From: Harringtonia aguacate
Taxonomy: Eukaryota; Ascomycota; Sordariomycetes; Ophiostomatales; Ophiostomataceae
Assembly (NCBI GenBank): GCA_014183095.1
Contig: JACCPH010000007.1
Coordinates: forward strand, 806,001 to 870,000
DNA length: 64,000 nt
Direction: 5' to 3'
Shown: positions 54,560 through 64,000 of the stretch, one piece after another
How positions within the stretch are numbered: the stretch's first letter is position 1
How the letters are laid out: each line of letters opens with the position of its first letter
Program-made: the position numbers and the translations under genes
Notes under the pieces: model-generated
The model's database searches: none
Seen by the model: the letters and a program-made list of their open reading frames with translations, nothing else
What the model was told of the DNA's origin: nothing

Positions 54560-55298
54560 TCATGCCTTCCACACCTTGCTGATGAGCTCGGTGACGCCGA
54601 CGTCGTTGGTCTCGAACTCGTAGAGGCCGAGGCCGACCAGGATGGTGGCCAGGTTGAGGCCCCAGGTGCAGGCGATGCGCGACTTGGCGTAGCGCTTCTT
54701 GGGGACGTAGTCGACGACAATAGTGCTGAGGCCCATGTGGGTGTGGACGAGGATGGTGGCGCAGAGGACGGCGTCCATGGTGGGGTTGAGCGAGCCGGCG
54801 GCAAAGGGCGCCAGCGTCAGCGGCACGAGGCTGGCGGCGACGAGGCGCTCAAAGGTCCAGTGGTACTGGCCGTGGCTGGGGTGCGAGGCCGGCACGGCCA
54901 CGGGGTCGTTGACTGAGAAGGTCAGCGGGGGGGAGTGCAGAGCAGAGAGTATACTCATGGTAAAAATGTATCGGAACCTCAGTTCGACATACCTCCACCG
55001 TGGATGACCTCTGTGACATGTGTTAGCACGGACTCTTCGGAGCTGCGGACGGGAACCGCGGCAACGCCAAAAAGAAAAAAAAAGAAAGAAAAAAAAACAT
55101 ACGGGGACCGGGAGGCAGCAGGTTTCGCCGGCTCGAGGCGTGGAAGGCTGCTATCCGCGAAGCGTTCTGGAAGAGCTGCGGCTGCTGCTGGCGCAGGAGC
55201 ATGGCCGGGCTGGCGCGTGCGACCGTGCAGAGGCGGGATGCCGGGGTGGCCATGGCCGAGGTCTGCCGGAGCAGCGAGGAGCGGGCGAGGGATGCCAT
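54560..55298 (-). CDS. SDH4: Succinate dehydrogenase cytochrome b small subunit (SDH4 / CybS)
   Basis: Three exons (55298-55103, 55010-54993, 54912-54560) give 188 residues. Exon 2 is 18 nt and encodes most of VIHGG in the join LPPGPQVIHGGVNDPVAVP. The N-terminus is a mitochondrial presequence (MASLARSSLLRQTSAM..., Arg/Ser-rich). The membrane anchor follows: SHGQYHWTFERLVAASLVPL, HTHMGLSTIVVDYVPKKR (the His and Asp-Tyr region used for haem and ubiquinone contacts in complex II) and a final helix. It anchors the flavoprotein and iron-sulfur subunits to the inner membrane and helps form the ubiquinone site. The introns have donors GTATGT and GTATGT. Divergent from the mitochondrial TyrRS gene. 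Confidence 0.93.
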
Positions 55299-55745
55299 GT
55301 TGTTGGGGTGTCGGCTTTGGCAGAAATCGTGCGTGTGCGGTTGTGTGGGCGCGTACGATCAATGAGCCGGGGTGGTCGAGGTGAAGAGAAAGACGACACA
55401 CGATGCGCTACCAGGGCGATAGGTTGGCAAGAGAGGGAGAAGCCGGGGAGCCGTCGGCCCAGGATTTGCTCCCGAGGATGAGAATAAGCGCATGCTTGAT
55501 TGGACAGCCGGCTCCGCACAAACCGAGCGGGGATGGAACAAGGTTGATCCAGCCGAACCCCACCTCCAATTAGGTAAATATTTATGTAATAAGTTACAGC
55601 CAATGGGGGAGCACAGCTGGATAAGAGAAAATGGACGATAACTGGCGAAAAAACGTGCCGGCAGTTGAGCTTCTCGCCGGAATGCTCGTGCAGACAGTGT
55701 GCTGCATTGCACTTATAGACAGCTCTCCAGCGTCCGGGAGCCACA
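55299..55745. promoter_or_regulatory. Bidirectional promoter SDH4 / mitochondrial TyrRS
   Basis: 447 bp between the two start codons. It contains three CCAAT boxes: ATTGG at 55499-55503 (CCAAT in the SDH4 direction, about 200 bp upstream of its ATG), and CCAAT at 55566-55570 and 55600-55604 toward TyrRS. CCAAT is bound by the HAP complex, which controls respiratory genes in fungi. An AT-rich AAATATTTATG element lies at 55577-55587. Confidence 0.5.
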
Positions 55746-57743
55746 ATGTCCCTTCCTGTGGCCGTTGCCGCGCGGCGGTGGCCGGCACCTGGCGTTCTGA
55801 TCTGCCGACGATGTGCGGGACAGCTGCTTCTGGCGCCGCAGCAACGACGAGGCGTGGCGGGCAAGGCGTTTGCCAAGTACGGACCCAAGATGCAGGCCAA
55901 GATCGACAAGGCCGACGAGGAGTGGGCGGACAAGGCGGCGCTGATTGAGAGCGGACAGGCAAAGAGCATGTGGGACATCTTTGAGGAGCGCGGCTATGTG
56001 AAGGACGTGGCAGGGTGAGAAGCAGCCCTGGAGAGAGAGAGAGAGAGTGTGTGTGTGTGTGACTGACTGACTTTCAGAAACCGCGACGACATCCGCACGC
56101 TGCTGACGCAGAAGCGCATTGGGGCGTACGTGGGCATCGACCCGACGGCGCCGTCGCTGCACGTGGGCCACCTGCTGCCGCTGATGCCGCTGTTCTGGAT
56201 GTACCTGCACGGGTTCCGGGCGGTGACGTTGATTGGGGGCGCGACGGGCAAGATTGGCGACCCGACGGACCGGCTGAAGAGCCGGGCGGAGATGAAAAAC
56301 GCCGTGGTGGCGATGAACATGGTCAAGATCCACTTCCAGCTCAAGAAGCTGTGGGTCAACGTGGATGCGCAGGCGCAGCGGTTCGGGTTCCAGAAGGACT
56401 GGGCGTGGCGGCGCGGGGTGCTGCAGAACGGGCACTGGTGGAACAAGCTGCCGATGCTGGAGGTGCTGCAGCGGCTGGGGGCGGGCCTGCGGATCGGGCC
56501 GATGCTGTCGCGGGACAGCGTGCGGCGCAAGCTGACCGAGGGCGACGGGGTGTCGTTTGCCGAGTTCAGCTACCCGCTGATGCAGGCGTGGGACTGGTGG
56601 CACATGTACCGCAGCCAGGGCGTGCAGATGCAGATTGGCGGCTCCGACCAGTACGGCAACATTGTCACGGGCGTCGACGCCTTCAAGATCATCCGGCAAA
56701 GCGAGCCCGACCCGCAGCAGCGCCTGCCGTCGGGGCTGCTGCACGACCCCGTCGGCTTCACCGTGCCGCTGCTGACCGACTCGTTGGGCGCCAAGTTTGG
56801 AAAGAGCGCCGGCAACGCCCTCTGGCTCGACCGCTTCCAGACCACCACCTTTGAGCTCTACGGCTACTTTGTGCGCCGCCCGGACGCCGACGTCGAGAGC
56901 CTGCTGCGGCTGTTTACGTTTTTGCCGCTCGACGCCATCGCCGCCCTCATGCAGGAGCACGCCGCCGACCCGGCCAAGCGCGTCGCCCAGCACGCGCTGG
57001 CCTACGAGGTGGTGACGCTGGTGCACGGCACCCAAGAGGCCGACGCGGCGCAGGCGCAGCACAAGGCCATGTACAGCCGGGGTGGAGAGACCACGGCAGC
57101 AAAAGCAGATGCCGAGGCCACCTCCGACTTCGTCGCTGACCCCAACCACCCCACCACCCTCAACAACGCCCCCCGCGTCGACATGCAGCTGCCGCGCTCG
57201 CTCTTCGAGACCGGCAAGATCGCCCGCATCCTCTACGCGGCCGGCCTCGTCGGCAGCACGTCCGAGGGTAACCGCGTGGCCGTGCAGCGGGGCGCGTACG
57301 TGGGCGCGGCGCCCGGCCAGTTTGGCCACCGCAACAAGGGCATGTCGCTGCTGCAGCTCGACTTTACGCCGGTGCACCTGTGGTATCCGCAGGACACGCA
57401 AAACTACATCATTGACGACCGCTACATGGTGCTGCGCAAGGGCCAGCACAACGTGCGCATCATTGAGATTGTCAGCGACGAGGAGTGGCAGGCGTCGGGC
57501 CGCACGTACCCGGGCGAGCCCAACACGGGCAAGGTGCGGCAGCTGCGGAAGCAGCTCAAGGAGCTCAAGGCGGGGGTGGCCGAGGATGACGAACCGAGCA
57601 CCGCCACCACAGCCACAGCTGCAGCCACGGCTGCTGACAGCAGCAACAGCGGCCTCGTCTTCCCCGAAGACAAGAACGAGCAGGTGCGCGGCCTCGAGGC
57701 CGACATCGAGGCCGAGAAGAGCCGCCGCGACGAGACCAAGTGA
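55746..57743 (+). CDS. cyt-18: Mitochondrial tyrosyl-tRNA synthetase (CYT-18 type)
   Basis: Two exons (55746-56014, 56078-57743) give 644 residues. The intron joins VKDVAG to NRDDIRTLL. The presequence is Arg/Ala-rich (about 1-40). The class I catalytic core has the HIGH-type H119-V-G-H122, GGATGKIGDPTDR, QIGGSDQYGNIVTG for tyrosine and ATP, and the KMSKS-equivalent K329-F-G-K-S333. The C-terminal region (about 480-600) includes an S4-like RNA-binding part with an FGHRNKGMS segment. In Neurospora this protein charges mitochondrial tRNA-Tyr and also splices group I introns, using an N-terminal extension and Pezizomycotina-specific insertions. The N-terminal helix-like KYGPKMQAKIDKADEEWADKAALIESG (about 44-70) corresponds to that extension, so splicing activity is plausible but unproven here. 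A Thr/Ala repeat lies near residue 600. Confidence 0.93.
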
Positions 57744-57773
57744 CATGACACCACTCTTGTACGATATGTAGAC

Positions 57774-57774
<1 letters not shown>

Positions 57775-57807
<33 letters not shown>
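57775..57807. repeat. (AG)n microsatellite between convergent genes
   Basis: 33 nt of AG repeat filling much of the 83 bp between the TyrRS and NPR2 stop codons. Confidence 0.93.
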
Positions 57808-57811
<4 letters not shown>

Positions 57812-57826
57812 CAAAAAAATCATTCG

Positions 57827-59753
57827 CTACCGATACAAGAGCCGGCAGTCGCCCGCCGGCAGCTGCTTGAGCCGCTCCAGCAGCTCGACCTCGGTCAGGT
57901 TCTGCTCCGTGACGATCTGGTCAAAGTGGTGGTTGCCGTCGGTGTAGTGCTGGAGGGGGTCCTCAGGCCCGTCGCCGGCCGTCCCTGCCCCAGCTCCAGC
58001 TCCGGCTCCGGCTCCAGCTCTGGCTCCGGCCGCCGCCCGTCCCGTCACCAGCGACGCCAGGTACTGTTTCGACACGACGTACTTGTGCACGCGGTACAGG
58101 CAGCCCTTGATGACGCCAAACTGCACGAGCCGCCGCACGTCGACAAAGCGCAGCACGTCAAAGCCCGCGTCGGCGTGGCTCTTGAGCCACTCGGCCACGG
58201 TGCGGCCGATGCAGAAGCTCGTCATGAGGCGGATGAGGTCAAAGTTGCTGACCCGCAGCGGCCGGCTGTCGCTGTCGCGGCGTCGTCTTGGTTTTTTGTC
58301 ATTGTCGTTGTCGTCGTCGTCGTCGTTCTCGTCGTCATCCTCCTCCTCCTCCTCCTCCTCGCCTCTCCCCCGTCCGTGTCGGCCCCCCCTCCGGTCCTCC
58401 TCTTCCTCTGGCCGCCGCAGACACACGTAGCGGGCGCACTCGTCGACGATTCCGCCGACGTTGGCCACAAAGTCGTGGATGCCCGGCCGTGGCGCGTAGC
58501 ACGACCCAAACAGAAACAGGTCCAGCAGCAGGATGGTGTCGTAGTACAGCAGGTGGCGCAGCGCCGCCCGGCACAGCTCCAGCGACACGCCCGCCTCGAA
58601 CGCGATGCGCCGCACGTCCGACACCCCGTCCATGTGCGCAATCACCCGCTGCAGCGTCAGGTCCCACGACGGGTCGACCGCGTCCGCCAGCCGCATCTTG
58701 GGCACCGGCACGTGCCAACCCTCCACCACGGGCGGGTCGGCGTGCTGCGGGAAGAGCTTCATGTTGATCGTGTTGGCATCGTCTGTCGTTGTTAGTGCTG
58801 TGGGAATGCTGCCGTATCGGCATGGGGGGAGGGCCGCTCACCAACCGGAATCATGCACTCTCCGTACAGGTTGAGGTCCTCCTTGATGATCTCGAGCAGG
58901 CTCTGGATCGACCGCCGGTGGTACGGGCTGGGCTCGGCCCGAGTCCCCGTCGTCGTCGTCGCCGCCGTCATGGTCGTCGACGTGGTCGCCTGGGGGCGCG
59001 GCGGCCGCGGCAGCAGCTCGCTGCCGCCGCCGCCCATGTGGCTGAGATGGGGCTTGAGCTGCGGGTTGAGCCGGCGGCGGTCGAAAAAGGCGTCAATGTT
59101 GAGCGTGTTGAGGGCGACGGCCGACGTGCTGCTGGTGAGACCGCCTGTGCCGGACTCGCGCTGGCGCCGCGCCCGCGCCTCCTCCCGGCTCAAAAACTCG
59201 TTCTGCTTCTCCATCTCGGCAAACGTCGACGCCAGCTGCCGCACCACGCGCTCGTACGGCTCCTGGTCGTCGCCCGTGTCCACCACCACGCCAAAGTTGA
59301 AGATGAACGCGTTGCGGTCGTACTTGGCATTGTGGATCGCCACCGGCAGCCCCAGCACCGTGTAGCGCCCGCTCGGCTCCCGTGCCGCCACGAACCGGTT
59401 GAAAAAGGCCTGCCGCGGGATCACGTACTCTTGCATCACGTCAAAGTCAAAGAGCGGCTTGCCGCGCGCCCGCCCCAGCGTCGTCGACAGCCCCGTCCCG
59501 CCGCCCACACCGCCGCCGGGCTCTGCACTGTCCCGCTGCGCGTCGCGGTCAAAGTCGTCGTCGCTCTCGTCACTCTCGTCCGCCACCGCCACCGGCACGA
59601 TGCAGCCGGGCGGGCTCTGGGCCACGATCTTGGTGCCTGCCGGCAAAATGTCAGCATCCAGAGCAGAGCTGAATTCACAAGGCCACCCCCAGGGCAGACC
59701 AGCTTACCCTCCTGCGGCAGAAAGCGCGCGTAAAAGATGCCGTGGATCGGCAT
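57827..59753 (-). CDS. NPR2: Nitrogen permease regulator 2 (Npr2, GATOR1/SEACIT subunit)
   Basis: Three exons (59753-59708, 59636-58842, 58782-57827) give 598 residues. The N-terminus MPIHGIFYARFLPQEG joins TKIVAQSPPGCI, the Npr2 start. The conserved landmarks that follow are DVMQEYVIPRQAFFNRFV, YDRNAFIFNFGVVVD, RRSIQSLLEIIKEDLNLYGECMIPV, INMKLFPQHADPPVV and WDLTLQRVIAHMDGVSDVRRIA. Npr2 with Npr3 forms the complex that inhibits TORC1 on nitrogen starvation by acting on Gtr/Rag GTPases at the vacuole. An acidic run of Glu and Asp (about 420-445, from GAG/GAC repeats) followed by a basic RRRR, and a Gly-Ala repeat (AGARAGAGAGAG, near 535), are repeat-driven insertions. Its 3' end faces TyrRS with only 83 bp between stops. 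Confidence 0.93.
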
Positions 59754-60500
59754 CGCTGCGGGTGTTGGCGGCTGGTGAAGGAGACTTTGGTCCGAGAACG
59801 AGGCAGCCTGCTGGCGCACCAGTCGCAGTCTCAATCAACCATGAAATCGAGGAGAGCCCGTCTCTGCCCGCTGTCTGGCTACCATGTGTGTCGAGCGCGT
59901 GTCGAGCGTGTGTCGAGCGTGTTGTCGCAGCAGTGTTGCGGTGCAGGTCAGCAGACGAGTTATAGGCATGCAGAAATTGCCCCGCAGCGAGAGCTGTGCG
60001 CAGCTTAGCTGAGCTCTGAGCTCCACTGGCCTTTCCCAGTATTAGGCCTGCATGGCCTGCGCGGCTTGCGTCTTCCCTACGAGGAGTTCCACCGTCACAA
60101 AATCAGCGCTGCAGATTTCCTCTCTGCTGTCGGTTATGCAATCGTCCATTGAGAAGCACCTTCTATCGCAGAATGCACTGTCTCCTGTGGCCACGCTTCT
60201 CGTTCGCTCTCGCTCTTCTCTCTTCACTGTCTCCTCTCTCCCCTCCCCTTTATCTGTCGGCAGCCTATGTTTCATAACCATTGCAGAGCCACACGAGGTG
60301 GTCCTCCGCCGTTGACAGAAAGATACACAATAAAATGTTGATGACGAGGAAAGAAAAAGAAATCGATACCATTAGTCCTCCCATTCATGCTACACCCCAG
60401 CGGTTCAGGCCCCTGAAACAGGTTCCCTGAACCCAGGCCCTGGATCCAGGCCGGGACCAAGGCCCGGACCCAGACCCCGACCACAGGCGCTCTTCCCCCT
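59754..60500. other. Intergenic region NPR2 / DSK2
   Basis: 747 bp between two minus-strand genes. It contains a GGCCC/CAGGCC-rich imperfect repeat (60404-60480), probably in the DSK2 3' UTR, and a GTGTGTCGAGCG repeat (59885-59926). No gene is supportable. Confidence 0.45.
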
Positions 60501-61945
60501 TTAGTCACCCAGCAGGTGCTGGATCGCGCCTTGTACGCTGCCGCCGCTCCGCCGCAGCGCCGCCACGTTCTGGTCAAAGTCGTAGAAGCCCATGTCGTTG
60601 AGCTGCCGCAGCTGGTCCGCGTACCGCTCCTCGGGCGGCCGGGTGTCGGCAGGCGCCGCCGCTGCGCCCGCGCCGCCAGCGGCTGCGCCGCCAAACATCT
60701 GCATCGCCTGCTGCATCATCTCGGGCGTCACCTGCGGGAAGCCCGCCGGCGGCGGCAGCGAGCCAAACAGCGACGCAAACGGGTTGGCCGCGGCTGCTGC
60801 TCCGTCTGCCCCTCCTGTGCCTGCGCCTGCGCCGGCACCAGTACCAGCAGCCGGCGCCGCTGCCGGTGTGGTCCCGGCTGCTCGCGTGCTCGAATCGGTC
60901 GTCGCTGCTGTCGTCGAGCCGGTGCTGGTGCCCGCAGCACCAGCAGCCGGCGGCGCGAACATGGCAGCAAATGGGTTGGCCGCTGCACCCTCTCCGCCAG
61001 CTCCGGCTCCGGCTCCAGCCATAAACGGCATGAAGGGGAACCCAAAGGCGCCGAATGGGTTTTGTGCGGCCGCACCAGCCGCACCTGCACCTGCAGTCGC
61101 ACCCGTGTTGGCACCGCCCGGTGCCGCGGACGCCGGAGCGCCGGTCGGCGTGCTGTCGGTCGCGCCCGGCGCCGGGAAGGCGCTCTGGCCGGCCATGGCA
61201 CGGCGCATTTGGCTGACCATGCGGATCGAGTAGGGGTCCGTCAGCATGTTGCGGAACATGGGCGACTGGATCAGCTCGCGGGCGTGGGGGAGGTCGCGCA
61301 GCGAGGGGTTGTTCTGGAGCAAAAAGTCGACAAAGTTGGGGTTGTTCAGCGCCTCGTTGACCGACTGCGCCACCGCAGGGTTGGACATCATCTCGGTGAT
61401 CTGGTCCTCGGACGGCAGGTTCATCTGGGGGAGTCGTGATTAGCTAGTGCCCACACCCCAACACCCAACAAAACACCCAACACAGCAAAACTTACACCCC
61501 CGTCGGGTCCAAAGATGTCCTGGCTCGGCAGCGGTGCGTGGCCCGCAAACCGGGCCCCCGTAAGACCTGCCAGAATGTTGTTCGCAGGCGTGCCGGCCGC
61601 CATGTTGGCCGGTATGGCGGGCGGCGGGGCCGAGCCGCTGGCTGAGGCCGCCGCTGCCGCCGACGACGTCTTTGGGTGGTTGCTGGCCGCGCTCTTGACC
61701 AGGTGCACCGTGTTGCCGGCCTTGATCTTGTACGAGCCCAGGCTGTCGTCGTTCTTCATGACGCGGCCCGAGTAGATGAGGCGCTGACGCTCGACCGGAA
61801 TGTTCTCAAACTCCTCGGTGGCGAGCTTCGTCTTGAGCTCGAGGACCGTGGCCGACTCGGCCATGGTGACCGTGTGCAGGCCATCGCCAGAGGTCTTGAC
61901 CTTGAACGTGACCTCCGGATCGGAGGCCCCCTCGTTGTCGGCCAT
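60501..61945 (-). CDS. DSK2: Ubiquilin-family shuttle factor (DSK2)
   Basis: Two exons (61945-61496, 61424-60501) give 457 residues. The 71-nt intron has donor GTAAGT and acceptor CCCCAG, in phase 0, joining FGPDGG to MNLPSEDQI. The domains in order are an N-terminal ubiquitin-like domain (about 11-86, with VTFKVKTSGDGLHTVTM and IPVERQRLIYSGRVMKNDDSL), STI1-like segments (about 150-230, PAVAQSVNEALNNPNFVDFLLQNNPSL), an Ala/Gly/Thr-rich NPF-containing linker (about 240-390) and a C-terminal UBA domain (about 413-457, YADQLRQLNDMGFYDFDQNVAALRRSGGSVQGAIQHLLGD). Dsk2 delivers ubiquitinated proteins to the proteasome: the UBL binds the proteasome and the UBA binds ubiquitin. The linker is longer and more repetitive than in yeast. 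Confidence 0.95.
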
Positions 61946-62717
61946 GGCAGGAGAGAAAGAGGCGTCGGGGGTCGGGGCTGACGTGTTTTTGTCAGAAGCG
62001 AAAATGACGAGGCGAGATCGGTGAAGCGAGATCGGTGAAGAAGTGGGCGGGCGAGCACGTCAGCTCAGGTGAGATATTTTGAGAGGTGACAAAGGTGGTG
62101 GTGGAGCAGCGCAAAAGAAAAGAAAAGAAAAGAGGAAAAAAAAAAAAAAGGAGGCGAGACGCAGCAGCCGTTCAGAAGCAGGCAGAACAAGAGTCTGCGA
62201 AACTGTGCAGACGCGAAGAGACAAGGAACCGGCAGGCGATCAGAAGGCTCTCCGGTGGTGGGGGTGGCAGGCGCAGGGTGCAGAGAAGCCTGACGAATTG
62301 GGTGGAAGAAAGTCCAAGATGATAAATTAGTTGCTGATAGCGGCGTTGAGTCGTACTCGTAGTCTAGTGGAGCGGGGCAGCCAGCTGCCAACTGGCTGGT
62401 CGCGCTGTGCGCCCAGCGATACAGAATCCAGCAATTCCGTTGCAAGCAGTTGCGCTGGAGCACTGGTCAGGGCCGCCGTAGTATCTATTATACCAGACAA
62501 TCCGACGCCCCCAATTTGCGAATTTGCGGGGAAAGACGAGCCTCGGCCCCGGATGCGGCCTCGCATGGAGAATCCCCGTCCAGCAGCGGCCCATCTTACC
62601 ATGCTGCATAGGATCTGTCATTCTCCAATTCCGATTTCCTCATCGTCATCTAGGACGCAGCAGGACACAACAGGACACAACAGATAGCAGATACAGATAC
62701 AAGACGCAGCAGCAGCC
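61946..62717. other. Divergent intergenic region DSK2 / quinone oxidoreductase
   Basis: 772 bp between two start codons, with an A-rich AAAAGAAAAG tract at 62112-62149. A short ACACAACAGGACAC direct repeat lies near 62662-62682, upstream of the oxidoreductase. No gene is supportable. Confidence 0.45.
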
Positions 62718-63937
62718 ATGCGAGGTATACAAATAACACAATACGTCAAGGTGAGCCCTGAGACTCTGGCCAGACTCTGACCTGGCCCGCATACGTTGGC
62801 TCTATGGCCTCTTACAGCTGCCATCCATCCAGGGTCCCGACGAGCTGGCCGTCACCAATCTGCCCGACCCCCAACCCGGTCCGAAGCAGTACCTCGTCGC
62901 CGTGCACGCAGCAGCGGCCAACTTCTTCGACATCCTGCAAGTGCAGGGCAAGTACCAGAATCAGCCGCGTAGGTTCCAGGTCTTGATCGTGACACCGCTG
63001 CTGCTGGCTGACATCTAGCCTTCCCGTGGGTTGCCGGGGCCGAGTTCGCCGGCGTCGTGCTGGCCGTCCCCCGAGATGCTGGCGGCAAGAAGCCGCTGTT
63101 TGCCGTTGGCGACCGCGTCTTTGGCGCCAGCCAGGGTGCCTACGCCACCAAAGTCTGTGCCGTGGAGAGCCAGCTGATCGCCGTACCCGGCGGCTGGTCT
63201 TACGCCGAGGCAGCTGGCCTGTTTGTGACGGCACCGACGAGCTATGCCGCACTCGTCAATCGGGCCAACATCCGTGTCGGCGACTGTGTCCTTGTTCACG
63301 CTGCCGCCGGCGGTGTTGGGCTGGCGGCTGTCCAAAGTGAGCAGCAGAGACGTCATCCAAGCCGTCCAGGCCGTCCAGGCCCTGTCGGTCGCTGATCTCC
63401 TCTCCAGTTGCAAAGGCTTTCGGCGCCACCGTCATCGCCACCGCCGGTACCGCCCACAAGCTCGAGGTGGCTCGCGCCTTTGGCGCCGACCACGTCATCG
63501 ACTACAAGGCCGACCCCAAGTGGTTCGACACCGTGCGCAAGCTGACCGGCGGCCACGGCGCTGACATTGTCTACGACCCCGTCGGCCTCGTCGACCTCAG
63601 CACCAAGTGCACTGCCTGGAACGGCCGCATCCTCATCGTCGGCTTCGCTGCCGGCAAGATTGAGACCGTGGCCATGAACAAGGTGCTGCTCAAGAACATC
63701 AGCCTGGTCGGCATCCACTGGGGCGCCTATGCCACCAAGGAGCCCGCCGCCATTCCTGGAGTCTGGGACGGGCTGCGCCGTCTCATCGACCGCGGCGCCT
63801 TCCGACCCACCGTCTTCACAGACGACCACTTTGTCGGCCTGGAGCACGTGCCGGCGACGCTCAAGGCACTCGGCCGTCGTGAAACTTGGGGCAAGGTCGT
63901 GGTGGAGATTCCGCAGGAGGCCGAGAGCAAGCTGTAA
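62718..63937 (+). CDS. Quinone-oxidoreductase-like MDR-family reductase
   Basis: Four exons (62718-62750, 62833-62968, 63019-63336, 63408-63937) give 338 residues. The joined protein begins MRGIQITQYVKGPDELAV, a wording usual for fungal quinone-oxidoreductase-like proteins. It then reads AAAANFFDILQVQGKYQNQP, FPWVAGAEFAGVVLAV, GDRVFGASQGAYA, the dinucleotide-binding VLVHAAAGGVGLAAVQIAKAFGATVIATAG, and GAD-HVIDYK. The AAGGVG core indicates NADPH. No zinc-ligand cysteine cluster is present, as in zeta-crystallin-like reductases. The likely role is cytosolic reduction of quinones or related alpha,beta-unsaturated compounds, with the natural substrate unknown. The exon 2 acceptor CATCCAG at 62832 was preferred over TTACAG at 62817 because it gives YVK-GPDEL and fits relatives. 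The other acceptor would add five residues in frame. Confidence 0.92.
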
Positions 63938-64000
63938 TAGTGCAGGACAAGTGTTTTGGTCTTTGCCCCTTCAGAGGTGGCTTTCGGTCACTTTCTGGAG
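63938..64000. other. Window end, 3' flank
   Basis: 63 bp of 3' flank of the oxidoreductase. Nothing else is visible. Confidence 0.3.

Overview
This window is nuclear DNA from a filamentous ascomycete, most likely a Sordariomycete. The evidence is the set of family signatures (fused HIS4/his-3, class II aro-8-type DAHP synthase, CYT-18-type mitochondrial tyrosyl-tRNA synthetase, two LaeA-like methyltransferases, DUF1776, HYPK, fungal-type RIF1), introns of about 43-160 nt with GTRNGY donors and CTRAY branch sites, GC-rich codon third positions, and many trinucleotide and hexanucleotide low-complexity tracts. An affinity to Ophiostomatales-like fungi is possible, but this is only an impression from codon use and repeat-rich proteins. 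I see no transposon, virus, CRISPR array, rRNA or convincing tRNA.

Layout. 1-3.1 kb has no supportable gene. 3.1-10.1 kb: a DUF5519 protein (-), a secreted pepsin-type aspartic protease (+) and the WSS1 DNA-protein-crosslink protease (+). 10.3-19.4 kb: trifunctional histidine enzyme HIS4 (-), TAF9 (+), an AT-hook/chromodomain protein (-), a candidate 48-residue ORF (+) and RIC8 (-). 21.1-30.8 kb: RIF1 (+), glucose-6-phosphate 1-epimerase (+) and class II DAHP synthase (-). 32.6-39.9 kb: a LaeA-like methyltransferase with eight exons (+), then a secreted GH3 beta-glucosidase (-) head-to-head with an MFS sugar transporter (+). 40.6-47.6 kb: HYPK (+), a conserved secreted protein of unknown function (-), DUF1776 (+) and YTH1/CPSF30 (-). 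48.4-49.7 kb: a second LaeA-like methyltransferase (-), followed by a 4.9-kb stretch without genes. 54.6-63.9 kb: SDH4 (-) and mitochondrial TyrRS (+) sharing a divergent promoter, NPR2 (-), DSK2/ubiquilin (-) and a quinone-oxidoreductase-like MDR enzyme (+).

How the genes relate. Most are single housekeeping genes, not a cluster. Plausible functional pairings are: HIS4 and DAHP synthase, each with a TGACTC-type (CPC1/Gcn4) element 140-165 bp upstream of its start; SDH4 and mitochondrial TyrRS, divergent across 447 bp with three CCAAT boxes; and GH3 beta-glucosidase with a divergent sugar transporter, suggesting coupled hydrolysis and uptake. The two LaeA-like methyltransferases share no intron position, so they are not a recent tandem duplicate, and no secondary-metabolite core enzyme lies in the window.

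I did not find a clear new multi-gene system. The best leads are the unannotated secreted family at 41.3-43.7 kb, the micro-exons, the small ORF at 16.6 kb, the hairpin-forming gene-free region at 52.3 kb, and repeat-driven insertions inside conserved enzymes. Exon coordinates were derived by hand from splice signals and reading-frame continuity, and have no transcript support.
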